Positions 29,314 through 37,214 of a stretch of DNA of 64,000 nucleotides are shown one piece after another; positions within the stretch are counted from its first letter, which is position 1; each line of letters begins with the position of its first letter. This DNA comes from Phenylobacterium sp. Its GTDB lineage: Bacteria > Pseudomonadota > Alphaproteobacteria > Caulobacterales > Caulobacteraceae. The notes beneath the pieces were generated by a model, which did not search any database, was not told the DNA's origin, and was given only the letters and a program-made list of their open reading frames with translations. Location: assembly GCF_004799515.1 (NCBI RefSeq), contig NZ_SSMX01000014.1:1-64000 (forward strand). The letters are read 5' to 3'. Made by a program: the position numbers and the translations under genes.

Positions 29314-32300
29314 CTAGAAGTCGGCCGTCAGGCCCACGAAGAAGAAGCGGCCGAGCGCGTCGTAGACCTGCGGGAAGGTGTTGCCGTTGCAGGTCGTACC
29401 CGGGCAGTTGGTGCCCACCAGCGGCGGGTCGTCGTCCAGCACGTTGTTCACGCCCACCCGGAAGTTCAGGTTGTTGTGGACCGTGAAGTTCGCGGTCAGG
29501 TCCAGGTAGTTCTGGGCCGCGAGGTTCTTTTCGTTGGGCAGCTGGTTGGCCGGGTTGTTGAGCAGCGGGTTGGACGAGTAGGCGTCCAGGCTCACCCCGC
29601 CGAAGTAGCGCCATTGGGCCGAGAGGCTCAGGCTCTTGAACCAGTCGCCGTACGAGTACGGCGTGTTCCAGGTGACCCGCATCTTGTGGCGCCATTCCGG
29701 AGCCGGGGCCCCGTTGGTCGCCGTGCCGCTGCAGATCACGCCGTAGAGGCCCTTACAGTCATAGGAGGGGCCGCCCGGCAGGGGCTGGGTCTGCAGGCTG
29801 TCCAGCCAGGTGCCGACGAAGTTCGCCGAGACCGAGCCATTGTCGCCCAGGCCCAGGGTGGACAGGTCGATCCGGTAGTTGACGTTGAAGTCGACGCCGG
29901 TGGTCTTTAGCGAGCCGGTGTTCAGCGTGGTGTCCTGCACGAAGCCCTGGTTGCTCAGGAACAGCGAGCCGTTGGCGTCGCGGTGCACCAGGTTGCAGAA
30001 GGTCGGGCTGTCGGTGGCGAGGCACTGGTTGAGGATCAGGGTCGCGCCGATGCTGGCGATGAACTGGTCGACCTTGATGTTGAAGTAGTCGACCGACATG
30101 TTCAGGCCGGGCGCGAAGCTCGGCTGCCAGACGACGCCCGCGGTGTAGGTGTCGCTGATTTCCGGCTTCAGGTTCGGGTTGCCGCCGAGCTCGCCGTTGT
30201 ACTGGTTGGCCGGGTTGGGCTCGATGGCCAGCACCTGCGCGGTGGTCAAGTGGAAGACCGAGGCGCATTTGGCGACCAGCGGGTTGGCGGCGCTGAGGCC
30301 GGCGCAGGGGTCGGCCGAGCCGTCCAGCACCACGTTCTGCGGCGCGAACAGTTCGATCACGTTCGGCGCGCGGACGGCGCGGTTGTAGCCGGCCCGCAGG
30401 CGGAACCCGTCGATGATCTCCCACTCGCCGGACACCTTGTAGGTGTTGGTGTCGCCGACCGAGGAGTAGTCCGAGAAGCGGTAGCCGAGCTCCAGCGACA
30501 CGTCCTTGGCGAAGGGCATGTCGCTGATCAGGGGCACGCGGGCCTCGCCGAACAGTTCGTAGACGTCGAAGCCGCCGTTGACCGGGGGCGCCGCGCCGCC
30601 GTTGCCGTTCACCAGGCCGTTGTTCGACAGGAAGTCGGCCACCGTATCCAGGTGCTCGCGGCGGTACTCGGCGCCGAACGCCACGCCCACGCCTTCCGAC
30701 GCCCACGGGCTCTTGACTCCGTAGTCGGCCAGCTTGCCGGTGAAGGCCAGGCTGACCACGCGTTCGTTGGTGTCGGCGTTGTTGAAGCTGTTGATCGACA
30801 GGAACTTGATCGCCGCGGGCGAGATGAACTGGCTGGTGAAGATGTTCAGCGGCACGCAGCCCGTGTCGGCCCCGGGCGCGCACTGCGGACCGTTCGGACC
30901 GTTGACGACGTTCAGGGCCTGATTGATGCGGGTGGTGTCGAAGTTGCCCGATTGCTGGTTGTGCACTTGGACGGCGCCGTACTGCATGTAGCCGTCGTAA
31001 TTCCAGTTCTTGCCGAGATCGCCCTTCATGCCGACGACGATCCGGTAGTCGGTGTGCCGGAAGTTGGTCAGGCGGCCGGTCTGTTCCTGCGGCAGCAAGC
31101 GGCGGGCGACGATGCCCGAGAAGGTGCCGCCGGGGTTGCTGGCGCAGGTGCCGCCGCCGGTGGCCGCCGTGGCGGTCAGCAGGCCGGCTTCCTGGGCGCT
31201 CAACAGCGGGTTGGCGCAGTTGATGTTGAAGGTGCCGGCGAAGATGCCGCCCGAGGCGATCTGGGCCTGCGAGACGTCGTCCATGAACATGGTGTCCATG
31301 TAGACGGTGGCCCACGGCGCGATCTCATAGTGGGCGAACGCGCCCAGGTTGTAGCGCTCGTCCGGACGCAGGAAGAAGTTGGCGGGGCCGAAGTTGAACA
31401 CGTCCGTCGAGACGCGCGGGCGGAAGGTGTTGAAGGTGGTCGGGTCGACCAGGAAGTTGCCGACGCGGGCCGGGAACGCCGTGCCGGACCCCGAACAGGC
31501 GAACCCGGCGGCCACGGTGGAGGCCAGCGTACAGGCGCTGAAGTCGCGGCTGCCTTCCAGGATCGGGTTGTTCTGGCGGTAGGTGGCGTAGGCGGTGATG
31601 TTGCCCTTGCCGTCCGGCGCGTTCGAGCCCAGCACCAGGCTGACCTCCGAGCCCTCGCCGTCCGTGACGCTGCTCGGCGGCAGGGCGAACTGCGAGGGGA
31701 TGATGGCGGTCTTGGCCGCGGTATTCAGGGCGTTCTGACCGACCGAATTGCCGTTGTCGTGCTGGTAGCCGTTGTATTCCGCGTCGATGCGCACGCCTTC
31801 GAAGTTGTGCAGCATCACGAAGTTCACCACGCCGGCCACGGCGTCGGCGCCGTAGGTCGCCGAGGCGCCGCCGGTCAGCACGTCAACCCGCTCGACCAGG
31901 GCGGCCGGGATGAAGTTCAGGTCGGCCGCGGCGCTGGTCGAGTTGGGGTCGCCCGGCATGACGCGGCGGTTGTCGATCAGCACCAGGGTGCGCGAGGGGC
32001 CGAGGCCGCGCAGGTTAACCGAGGCGGCGCCCGTCGCGCCGTTGGTGATCGAGGAGCCTTGGCCCGCGAACACCTGCGGCAGGCTGTTGGTGATGTCCTC
32101 GATGCGGGTCACGCCCTGGGCCTTGATGTCGGCGTTGCCGACCGTGGTCACCGGCGCGATCGAGGTCAGGTTCGGCGACGGGATACGCGTCCCGGTCACC
32201 ACGACCTCGGAGACCTGACCGCTGGTGGCGTCATCCGCGGCCGCCGCGGCCTGGGTGGCGGAAAGGCCCAGCAGGGCCACGCCGCAAATCATCGAGGAGG

Positions 32301-32334
32301 CCAACAGGCGCTCCCGGGTGCTTTGGATTTTCAA
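29314..32334 (-). CDS. TonB-dependent outer-membrane receptor
   Basis: A 1006-residue receptor. The signal peptide (MKIQSTRERLLASSMICGVALLGL...QAAAA) is followed by the TonB box region VSEVVVTGTRI, a plug domain (about 45-165, with LRGLGPSRTLVLIDNRR and GGASATYGADAVAGVVNF) and a large barrel rich in Asn, aromatic and Gly residues ending in Phe (FVGLTADF). The TTG at 32334 is chosen because GGAGGAG lies six bases upstream; the GTG at 32358 lies on the far side of that site. It takes up an unknown large substrate. Its Lrp-type neighbour upstream suggests a link to amino-acid or peptide use. Confidence 0.93.
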   Translation of the reverse strand: MKIQSTRERLLASSMICGVALLGLSATQAAAAADDATSGQVSEVVVTGTRIPSPNLTSIAPVTTVGNADIKAQGVTRIEDITNSLPQVFAGQGSSITNGATGAASVNLRGLGPSRTLVLIDNRRVMPGDPNSTSAAADLNFIPAALVERVDVLTGGASATYGADAVAGVVNFVMLHNFEGVRIDAEYNGYQHDNGNSVGQNALNTAAKTAIIPSQFALPPSSVTDGEGSEVSLVLGSNAPDGKGNITAYATYRQNNPILEGSRDFSACTLASTVAAGFACSGSGTAFPARVGNFLVDPTTFNTFRPRVSTDVFNFGPANFFLRPDERYNLGAFAHYEIAPWATVYMDTMFMDDVSQAQIASGGIFAGTFNINCANPLLSAQEAGLLTATAATGGGTCASNPGGTFSGIVARRLLPQEQTGRLTNFRHTDYRIVVGMKGDLGKNWNYDGYMQYGAVQVHNQQSGNFDTTRINQALNVVNGPNGPQCAPGADTGCVPLNIFTSQFISPAAIKFLSINSFNNADTNERVVSLAFTGKLADYGVKSPWASEGVGVAFGAEYRREHLDTVADFLSNNGLVNGNGGAAPPVNGGFDVYELFGEARVPLISDMPFAKDVSLELGYRFSDYSSVGDTNTYKVSGEWEIIDGFRLRAGYNRAVRAPNVIELFAPQNVVLDGSADPCAGLSAANPLVAKCASVFHLTTAQVLAIEPNPANQYNGELGGNPNLKPEISDTYTAGVVWQPSFAPGLNMSVDYFNIKVDQFIASIGATLILNQCLATDSPTFCNLVHRDANGSLFLSNQGFVQDTTLNTGSLKTTGVDFNVNYRIDLSTLGLGDNGSVSANFVGTWLDSLQTQPLPGGPSYDCKGLYGVICSGTATNGAPAPEWRHKMRVTWNTPYSYGDWFKSLSLSAQWRYFGGVSLDAYSSNPLLNNPANQLPNEKNLAAQNYLDLTANFTVHNNLNFRVGVNNVLDDDPPLVGTNCPGTTCNGNTFPQVYDALGRFFFVGLTADF

Positions 32335-32520
32335 GGTCAACTCCTCCAGCGGCCGCACCCCTTAAGGAGCCGGCCGACCCCCAACAAAACGAGTCCCAGC
32401 GCGCCTCACGGAGACGCCGGTTACGCTGGAGTTACTTATCGCTGAACGAGCCGGTCAACGTAGATGTCGGCCGCAACAAGGTAATGTCGTCTACGTGTCT
32501 CGAATTGGACACAAAAATAG

Positions 32521-32553
32521 AAGTATTCGATAATGACTATACTATAGTCGAAT
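32521..32553. promoter_or_regulatory. Candidate Lrp operator/promoter region of the receptor gene
   Basis: The AT-rich segment holds AAGTATTCGATAATG (32521-32535), which recurs with one change upstream of the lrp-type gene, then the perfect 15-base palindrome GACTATACTATAGTC (32535-32549); ATTCGA and TCGAAT flank the whole (32525-32530, 32548-32553). It stands about 190 bases before the receptor start. On the minus strand TATAGT inside the palindrome could be a -10 element. Confidence 0.5.
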
Positions 32554-32619
32554 CTGCATGCATCTGCATATGGCGACCCTGAGCGAGGCTGTGAATAGGG
32601 CGGGAGACAGGCGAGGCGC

Positions 32620-33084
32620 CTACAGCGGGATGGCGGTGGTGAACTTCACGCGCTTCTTGACGAAGCTGGCCTCGTAGCGGCGGACCGCCGGGTGGCTGGC
32701 GATGTTGGCGTCGGTGAAGGCGTTGAACTCCTCCATGCCGCGGAAGATCGCGATGCAGGAGATGTCGTAGGCGCCGGAGACCTCCATGCAGACCTGCACT
32801 TGCGGCGAGCGGGCCAGGTGCGATCGGAACTCGTTCACCGCCGAGGGCGAGTGGCGCTCGAGCTGAACCATCATCACCACCGAGATGCGCTCGCCCACCT
32901 GGCCCGGCTCGATGATCGAAACGTCGGCGGCGATAACGCCCTCGTCGCGGTACTGCCGGATGCGGCGCAGGATCGCTGACGGCGACAGGGGCACGCGCTC
33001 GGCGAGCGCCTGGGCGGTGGCCTGGTTGTTCTCCTGCAGCGCGGCCAGGATCTGCACATCCAGGCGGTCGAGTGGATAGGCCAT
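32620..33084 (-). CDS. Lrp/AsnC family transcriptional regulator
   Basis: A 154-residue regulator: N-terminal winged helix-turn-helix (about 5-60, with LDVQILAALQEN and SPSAILRRIRQYRDEGVI) and a C-terminal RAM ligand-binding domain (about 70-145, ISVVMMVQLE, VSGAYDISCIAIF). Lrp proteins bind amino acids and form octamers on repeated sites. It lies upstream of the TonB receptor on the same strand, separated by 285 bases containing a candidate site; a near-identical site sits 95 bases before its own start, which suggests self-control plus control of the receptor. Confidence 0.92.
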   Translation of the reverse strand: MAYPLDRLDVQILAALQENNQATAQALAERVPLSPSAILRRIRQYRDEGVIAADVSIIEPGQVGERISVVMMVQLERHSPSAVNEFRSHLARSPQVQVCMEVSGAYDISCIAIFRGMEEFNAFTDANIASHPAVRRYEASFVKKRVKFTTAIPL

Positions 33085-33178
33085 AACGGTTCACGTTCCC
33101 CAAGGATCGGGAACCAACCACAAGATTCGACGGTGCGACAGTTAACTTGCGTTCATCTGGCGTAACATAGTGACATTT

Positions 33179-33193
33179 AAGTATTCGATCATG
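33179..33193. promoter_or_regulatory. Second copy of the AAGTATTCGAT(A/C)ATG site
   Basis: A 15-base element with 14 of 15 bases identical to 32521-32535 lies 95 bases before the start of the lrp-type gene. A further ATTCGA occurs at 33125-33130. The pair brackets the regulator gene, as expected for an autoregulated Lrp that also controls its downstream neighbour. Confidence 0.5.
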
Positions 33194-33248
33194 GGTTTGT
33201 TGCGACTGTGCATGAACCTTCCGGCCAGAAAACCTGCAAGTCCTGCCA

Positions 33249-33605
33249 TCAGCCGGTGTAGTCGATCGGCACCGCCCTACGGATGCTGGCGTCCAGCCGG
33301 TCGCGCAGCGCGCGGCCCTGGTCGGTCAGATGCACCACGTGGCTCCGCCCATCGCTGGGGTTCAGGAAGGCGTCAACCAGGCCGAGCGCCGGCGGCTGGG
33401 CCCAGTCGGAACCCGGTCTGCCGAGCGAGCGCAGGCTGCGCGAGGCCGTCGACTGGGTGAGGCCGGCCACATAGGCCAGCTCTTGCACGCTCAGGCCCTC
33501 GTTCTCGCAGACATAGAGGAAGGCCACGATCTCGTTGACGCTGATGCGGGCATCGAGCGCCTTCAAGGCGAGGATCGCCTCGAGCAGGGAATCCCTTGGT
33601 CGCAA
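33249..33605 (-). CDS. Short MarR-like winged-helix protein
   Basis: About 118 residues from a TTG at 33605. A winged-helix fold is suggested by ISVNEIVAFLYVCENEGLSVQELAYVAGLTQSTASRSLRSLG (recognition helix at QSTASRSLRSL) followed by the wing RSHVVHLTDQGRALRDRLD typical of MarR proteins. The frame is open further upstream, but that part overlaps the preceding small gene in another frame and is Arg/Pro-rich, so the TTG nine bases after that gene's stop is preferred. It probably forms a two-gene operon with the 74-residue protein. Confidence 0.72.
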   Translation of the reverse strand: MRPRDSLLEAILALKALDARISVNEIVAFLYVCENEGLSVQELAYVAGLTQSTASRSLRSLGRPGSDWAQPPALGLVDAFLNPSDGRSHVVHLTDQGRALRDRLDASIRRAVPIDYTG

Positions 33606-33613
33606 TCTCGGGC

Positions 33614-33838
33614 CTAGTCTTCGGCGTAGCGGTTCAGGGCGCCGGTGGCCGCGGCGCGCGGCAGGGCGCGGGTCAGCGGCAGGGCCCGGCGCTGGCGGCG
33701 CTCGCGCATGGCCAGGGTGGCCTCGGGATAGGCGTCGCGCACCAGCTTGAGGATGTCCTCCAACCGCTTCTGGTGATCGGCCGCCTCGATGTAGTCGCCG
33801 ACGTTCAGTTCGACAGAGATCTGACCGCACAGTTTCAT
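33614..33838 (-). CDS. Small protein (74 aa) upstream of the MarR-like gene
   Basis: A 74-residue protein beginning MKLCGQISVELNVGDYIEAA. The first ~50 residues look like a small alpha/beta unit (strand QISVELNVGDY, helix AADHQKRLEDILKLVRDAYP) and the rest is basic (RERRQRRALPL). A GAGGA ribosome site five bases before the ATG supports this start over the in-frame ATG at 33931. Its stop is eight bases before the MarR-like start. Function unknown; it could be a partner or ligand-responsive factor for the regulator. Confidence 0.65.
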   Translation of the reverse strand: MKLCGQISVELNVGDYIEAADHQKRLEDILKLVRDAYPEATLAMRERRQRRALPLTRALPRAAATGALNRYAED

Positions 33839-33978
33839 AGCCGTCCTCGCAAGCGAAGCTGTCCCGCTGTCCAAAAACCTAGGCTGATCCGGATGCGGTT
33901 TTGCCGTTATCCGCGTAAGCGGCGCGCACAATCGCCGCGTTCTTCAGACGGCTCGCGCTCAAAAAGCGCAACTTTGAG

Positions 33979-34018
33979 ATGTGAAGAAGATGTAATCTGT
34001 AATGTGAAGAAAATGTAA
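33979..34018. repeat. Two 17-bp direct repeats upstream of the small-protein/MarR operon
   Basis: ATGTGAAGAAGATGTAA at 33979-33995 and ATGTGAAGAAAATGTAA at 34002-34018 match in 16 of 17 bases with a 23-base period, about two helical turns. They lie between the DUF2891 stop and the 74-residue gene, 141-180 bases before its start, in a locally AT-rich spacer. The arrangement looks like a tandem operator for an OmpR-type or MarR-type regulator. Confidence 0.5.
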
Positions 34019-34019
34019 C

Positions 34020-35045
34020 CTATCCAATAGCTTCGCCGGCCGTGAGCGCCAGGAGGGCGAAGGACGCCAGCCAATGCTCGCCCATGTAGTCGCCGGCCAC
34101 GTGCGGCAGGCTGGCGGCCATGTGGGCCTGGGCGGCGGCCTCGGCGACGCCCGCCAGCGGGTCGCCGGCGGGCAAGGACGCGGCGATCTCGCGCCAGCAC
34201 CAGGCCCGCGAGAGGTTGAGCCCGTCCAGGTGGGCGATCTTGCCGTCGCTGCGGTCGGAGACCTCGGCGGGGATGAACAGGCTGGCCGGCTGGCGGTCGG
34301 CCGCGCGCGGCAGGAAGGCCTTGAACCAGGCGGCGAACGCGTCGGCCGGCAACAGGCGGCGCAGGCACTCGGCCTCCATCAAGGTCGCCGAGAGGAAGTC
34401 GTCGCCGGACGGCTCCCAGGCCGGCGCGTCGCGGTCGGCCAGGTACCAGGCCCGCGCCTTGTCGGCGAAGAGGTCGGTCAGCGCCGAATCTCCGGCCGCG
34501 GCGGCGTAGTCCTGGGCCAGCGCCAGGGCGAAGGCGGTGGAGGAATGCACCCCCGTGCGGATCGGATAGGCCGCCTTGGGCAGGAAGTCGCGGAACCGCT
34601 GGGCGAAGGCCTCGGCCAGGGGGCGGTGCGTCGCCGCCCAGGGCGCGTCATGCGCCATCAGCTCGGCCTGCAGCTTCAGGAGCCAGCCCCAACCGTATGG
34701 CCGCTCGAAGCCGCGCGAGGATGGCCGGGCCAGGTAGGCGACCTCGGCGGTGACCTTCTCCGCCGTGAAGGCGTCATCGAACAGTGCGCGGATCGCCGCC
34801 GCCTCGGGGATGCCGGGCTCCCGCCGCAGCAGGCTCGCCAGCAGCCAGTAGCCATGCACGCAGGAGTGCCAGTCGAAGCTGCCGAAGAAGATCGGGTGCA
34901 GGTCGCGGGGGCCCTTCGCGTCGCCGGGGCCGTCCAGAACATGGTCGAGCTTGTTCGGATATTCCCGGGCCACGTGGCCGAGCGCGATGCGGGCGAACTT
35001 CGAGGCGGTCTCGGCGGTCAGCCGACTAGCGGAAGGCGAGGACAT
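34020..35045 (-). CDS. DUF2891 family protein
   Basis: A 341-residue cytoplasmic, mostly helical protein. Family-like features include HPIFFGSFDWHSCVHGYWLL (about 50-69), YGWGWLLKLQAEL (about 116-128), RTGVHSSTAFALALA (about 164-178) and a C-terminal GDYMGEHWLASFALLAL. The conserved His/Trp/Asp clusters in an alpha/alpha barrel-like pattern suggest an enzyme acting on a sugar or peptide, but no activity is known to me. It is the last gene of a three-gene cassette and overlaps DUF979 by 20 bases. Confidence 0.85.
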   Translation of the reverse strand: MSSPSASRLTAETASKFARIALGHVAREYPNKLDHVLDGPGDAKGPRDLHPIFFGSFDWHSCVHGYWLLASLLRREPGIPEAAAIRALFDDAFTAEKVTAEVAYLARPSSRGFERPYGWGWLLKLQAELMAHDAPWAATHRPLAEAFAQRFRDFLPKAAYPIRTGVHSSTAFALALAQDYAAAAGDSALTDLFADKARAWYLADRDAPAWEPSGDDFLSATLMEAECLRRLLPADAFAAWFKAFLPRAADRQPASLFIPAEVSDRSDGKIAHLDGLNLSRAWCWREIAASLPAGDPLAGVAEAAAQAHMAASLPHVAGDYMGEHWLASFALLALTAGEAIG

Positions 35046-35997
35046 ACATCAGCACCACGTTGACGATCAGCATGAGGAGGGCGGTCGGGACCTGGGCCTT
35101 GATCACCGCATAACGGTCGGGGATCTCCAAGAGGGCCGGCGGCACCAGGTTGAAGTTGGCGGCGAGCGGGGTCATCAGCGTCCCGCAGAACCCTGACAGC
35201 ATGCCGAGGGACGAGACCACCGCCGGATTGCCGCCGAAGTGGTTCACCAGGATCGGGATGGCCACCCCGCCGGTCAGCACTGGGAAGGCGGCGAAGGCGT
35301 TGCCCATCAGCATGGTGAAGGCCGCCATCCCCACGCAATAGACGCCGACCGCGGCGAGACGGGTGTCCACCGGCAGGTAGGTGTTGACGAGAAGACCAAT
35401 TTGATTGCCCACGCCGGCGGTGGCGAAGACCACGCCCAGCGCGGCCAGGTACTGCGGCAGGAGCGCCGCCCAGCTCACCGTATTGGCCAGGCGCTGCCCC
35501 TCCCGGAAAGGCGCGGTGGGCGGCTGGCGCAACAGGACGAGGGCGGCGCCAAGCGCGGCGATCACCGCGAGCGCCAGCGAGATCAGCGTCGCCTGTTTCG
35601 GATCCATCAGCGGGACGCCGGAGATCCGCATCGGCTTCAAAACCAGCACGCCCATGGCCACCACCAGCGGCAGCACCAGGGCCGGCACGAAGATGCGGGC
35701 GCCGAGCCGCTCGGCCGAGGCTTGGCGCTCGGCGGCGGCCAGGCGTTGGGCGGCGTCCGCCGGCCGGGCTGGGCCGCGGCCCACCAGACCCAGGGCGCCC
35801 AGCAGCGCCAGGGCCAGGACCAGGACGCCATTGCCCAGATCGCCCAGCCGGTCGCCGGCCAGGAAGCTCAAGCTCGTCAGGCCCCAGAAGGCGGCGTTGC
35901 CGAACCTCTTGGGGTTGCCGGCGTCGCGGGCGCTGTAGATCGCGAAGCCTGCGAACATCAACCCCGCCAGCACATAGACGAAGCCGAGCTTGATCAC
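35026..35997 (-). CDS. DUF979 family membrane protein (putative permease subunit)
   Basis: A 323-residue inner-membrane protein with about nine hydrophobic segments. It contains VGNQIGLLVNTYLP and GNAFAAFPVLTGGVAIPILVNHFGG, which look like the re-entrant/helix-break regions of secondary transporters, and SGFCGTLMTPLAANFNLVPPALL. DUF969 and DUF979 are found next to each other and together resemble the two halves of a split permease. It overlaps DUF969 by four bases, so the pair is translationally coupled. Confidence 0.85.
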   Translation of the reverse strand: MIKLGFVYVLAGLMFAGFAIYSARDAGNPKRFGNAAFWGLTSLSFLAGDRLGDLGNGVLVLALALLGALGLVGRGPARPADAAQRLAAAERQASAERLGARIFVPALVLPLVVAMGVLVLKPMRISGVPLMDPKQATLISLALAVIAALGAALVLLRQPPTAPFREGQRLANTVSWAALLPQYLAALGVVFATAGVGNQIGLLVNTYLPVDTRLAAVGVYCVGMAAFTMLMGNAFAAFPVLTGGVAIPILVNHFGGNPAVVSSLGMLSGFCGTLMTPLAANFNLVPPALLEIPDRYAVIKAQVPTALLMLIVNVVLMYVLAFR

Positions 35998-36695
35998 GCT
36001 TCGCCGCCCTGGGCGTCGCTTGGCTCCGCGGACCGGGCGTCGCGCGACAGGCGGCGGTCGAAGACGATCAGGCGCGTCGCATGGATCGCCAACGCCGCCA
36101 GGGCCGAGGGGATCGCCCAGACCGACAGCCGAATCGGGTCCATCACGATCCCCGCCGAAGTGAGAAAGCCGACCATCAGGAGGACCGCGCCTAGCGCCAC
36201 GAAGATGTCCTCGCTGAAGAACACCGCCACATTGTCGGTGGCTGCGGCCATGGCGCGGATGGCGTGCCGGGTTTCGTCCGTCGGCGGGCCGTCACGGCGC
36301 TCGGCGGCGGCCTCGGCCATGGGGGCGACGATGGGGCGGATGGTCTGGGCGTGGCCGGCGATCGACATCAGGCCCACCGCCGTCGTGGCCTGACGGAAGA
36401 TCATATAGCTCACCAGCAGCCACCCGACCGAAACCCCGCGCAGCCGCGCGATCACTCGGCCCGCCTGCTCGCGCACGCCGGCCCGCTCCAGCGTCCCCAC
36501 CAGGGGCAGGACCAGATAGGCGGTGCTGACGAAGCGGTTGTCGTTGAAGGCCTTGCCGAAGGCCGCGATCACCTGCAGCGGCGAGAGGCCGGCGAACCAG
36601 CCGCTGGTCAACGCCGCGGCCACCACCACCAGGAGCGGGTTGAGGCGAAGGGCGAAGCCCACGACGATCACGCCCACGCCCAGCAGGATCAGCAT
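35994..36695 (-). CDS. DUF969 family membrane protein (putative permease subunit)
   Basis: A 233-residue inner-membrane protein and first gene of the cassette. About six hydrophobic segments are visible, with PLQVIAAFGKAFNDNRFVSTAYLVLPLVGTLERAGVREQA (about 60-98) and MSIAGHAQTIRPIVAPMAEAAAE (about 115-138), both conserved-looking loops. Together with DUF979 it is likely one transporter. In Gram-positive bacteria this pair is, to my recollection, often linked to pyroglutamyl-peptidase genes, which suggests a small-molecule or amino-acid substrate; that remains a hypothesis. Confidence 0.85.
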   Translation of the reverse strand: MLILLGVGVIVVGFALRLNPLLVVVAAALTSGWFAGLSPLQVIAAFGKAFNDNRFVSTAYLVLPLVGTLERAGVREQAGRVIARLRGVSVGWLLVSYMIFRQATTAVGLMSIAGHAQTIRPIVAPMAEAAAERRDGPPTDETRHAIRAMAAATDNVAVFFSEDIFVALGAVLLMVGFLTSAGIVMDPIRLSVWAIPSALAALAIHATRLIVFDRRLSRDARSAEPSDAQGGEA

Positions 36696-36781
36696 CCGGT
36701 CCCCTCAACACTCGCCGGCCATAGGAGCGCCTGGAGCCGGTTTCCGCAACGGCGTAGACTGCGGGCCCGAAAGGATCGGCC

Positions 36782-36907
36782 ATGAGCGAACCGCGGGACG
36801 ACGAAGACCGGGATCCTGTCGAGGAGGCTGGCGAGGAGTCCTTCCCCGCCAGCGATCCGCCGTCCTGGGCCGCACCCCGCCGCGATCCGGACCCGGAACG
36901 GCGCTAG
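36782..36907 (+). CDS. Small acidic protein with ESFPASDPPSW motif (41 aa)
   Basis: A 41-residue protein, MSEPRDDEDRDPVEEAGEES followed by FPASDPPSW and a basic tail. The (E)ESFPASDPPSW core recurs in short acidic proteins of many alphaproteobacteria and is a strong mark of a genuine gene. An AAGGA site six bases before the ATG supports the start. It is divergent from the DUF969 gene with 86 bases between. No function is known to me; it is likely disordered. Confidence 0.75.
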   Translation: MSEPRDDEDRDPVEEAGEESFPASDPPSWAAPRRDPDPERR

Positions 36908-37214
36908 GCTGCGCATTCGCAAGGAAACGCGGCGCCGGCGTGGGGCCACGCCGGCGTATCGCCCACATGCGGTGTTGACGGCGCCTGTCTCGGCTCGAAC
37001 AGACGGGAGGAAGGTTGTTCCTTTCTATCGACTGATGTAATTTCAAGACCGCCGCGAAAAACGACCTCCTAGTCTTGGGCCGTCGAATACACGCCACTCG
37101 AGCAACTCGCATGGGTCGGCCAGCGTCTCCGAAATCAGCCGCCTGACGATCTCAGGCAATCACAGCCGTCAGCGGTCACGGCCGCTGCGTGTCTGCGAAG
37201 ACAGGAGCGCAACA
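36908..37214. other. Gene-free spacer before the TetX-like gene
   Basis: About 300 bases between the 41-residue gene and the flavoprotein gene. The middle (about 37010-37090) is less GC-rich than its surroundings and could hold a promoter. AGGAG lies eight bases before the flavoprotein ATG. I found no repeat, regulator gene or strong -35/-10 pair. Confidence 0.4.

Noticed and set aside
29983-32445. 820-codon open frame opposite the TonB receptor.
   Set aside because: Val/Gly/Arg-rich translation without motifs; the receptor on the other strand explains the region fully. The same holds for the long frames opposite parE, tig and the oxidoreductase operon.
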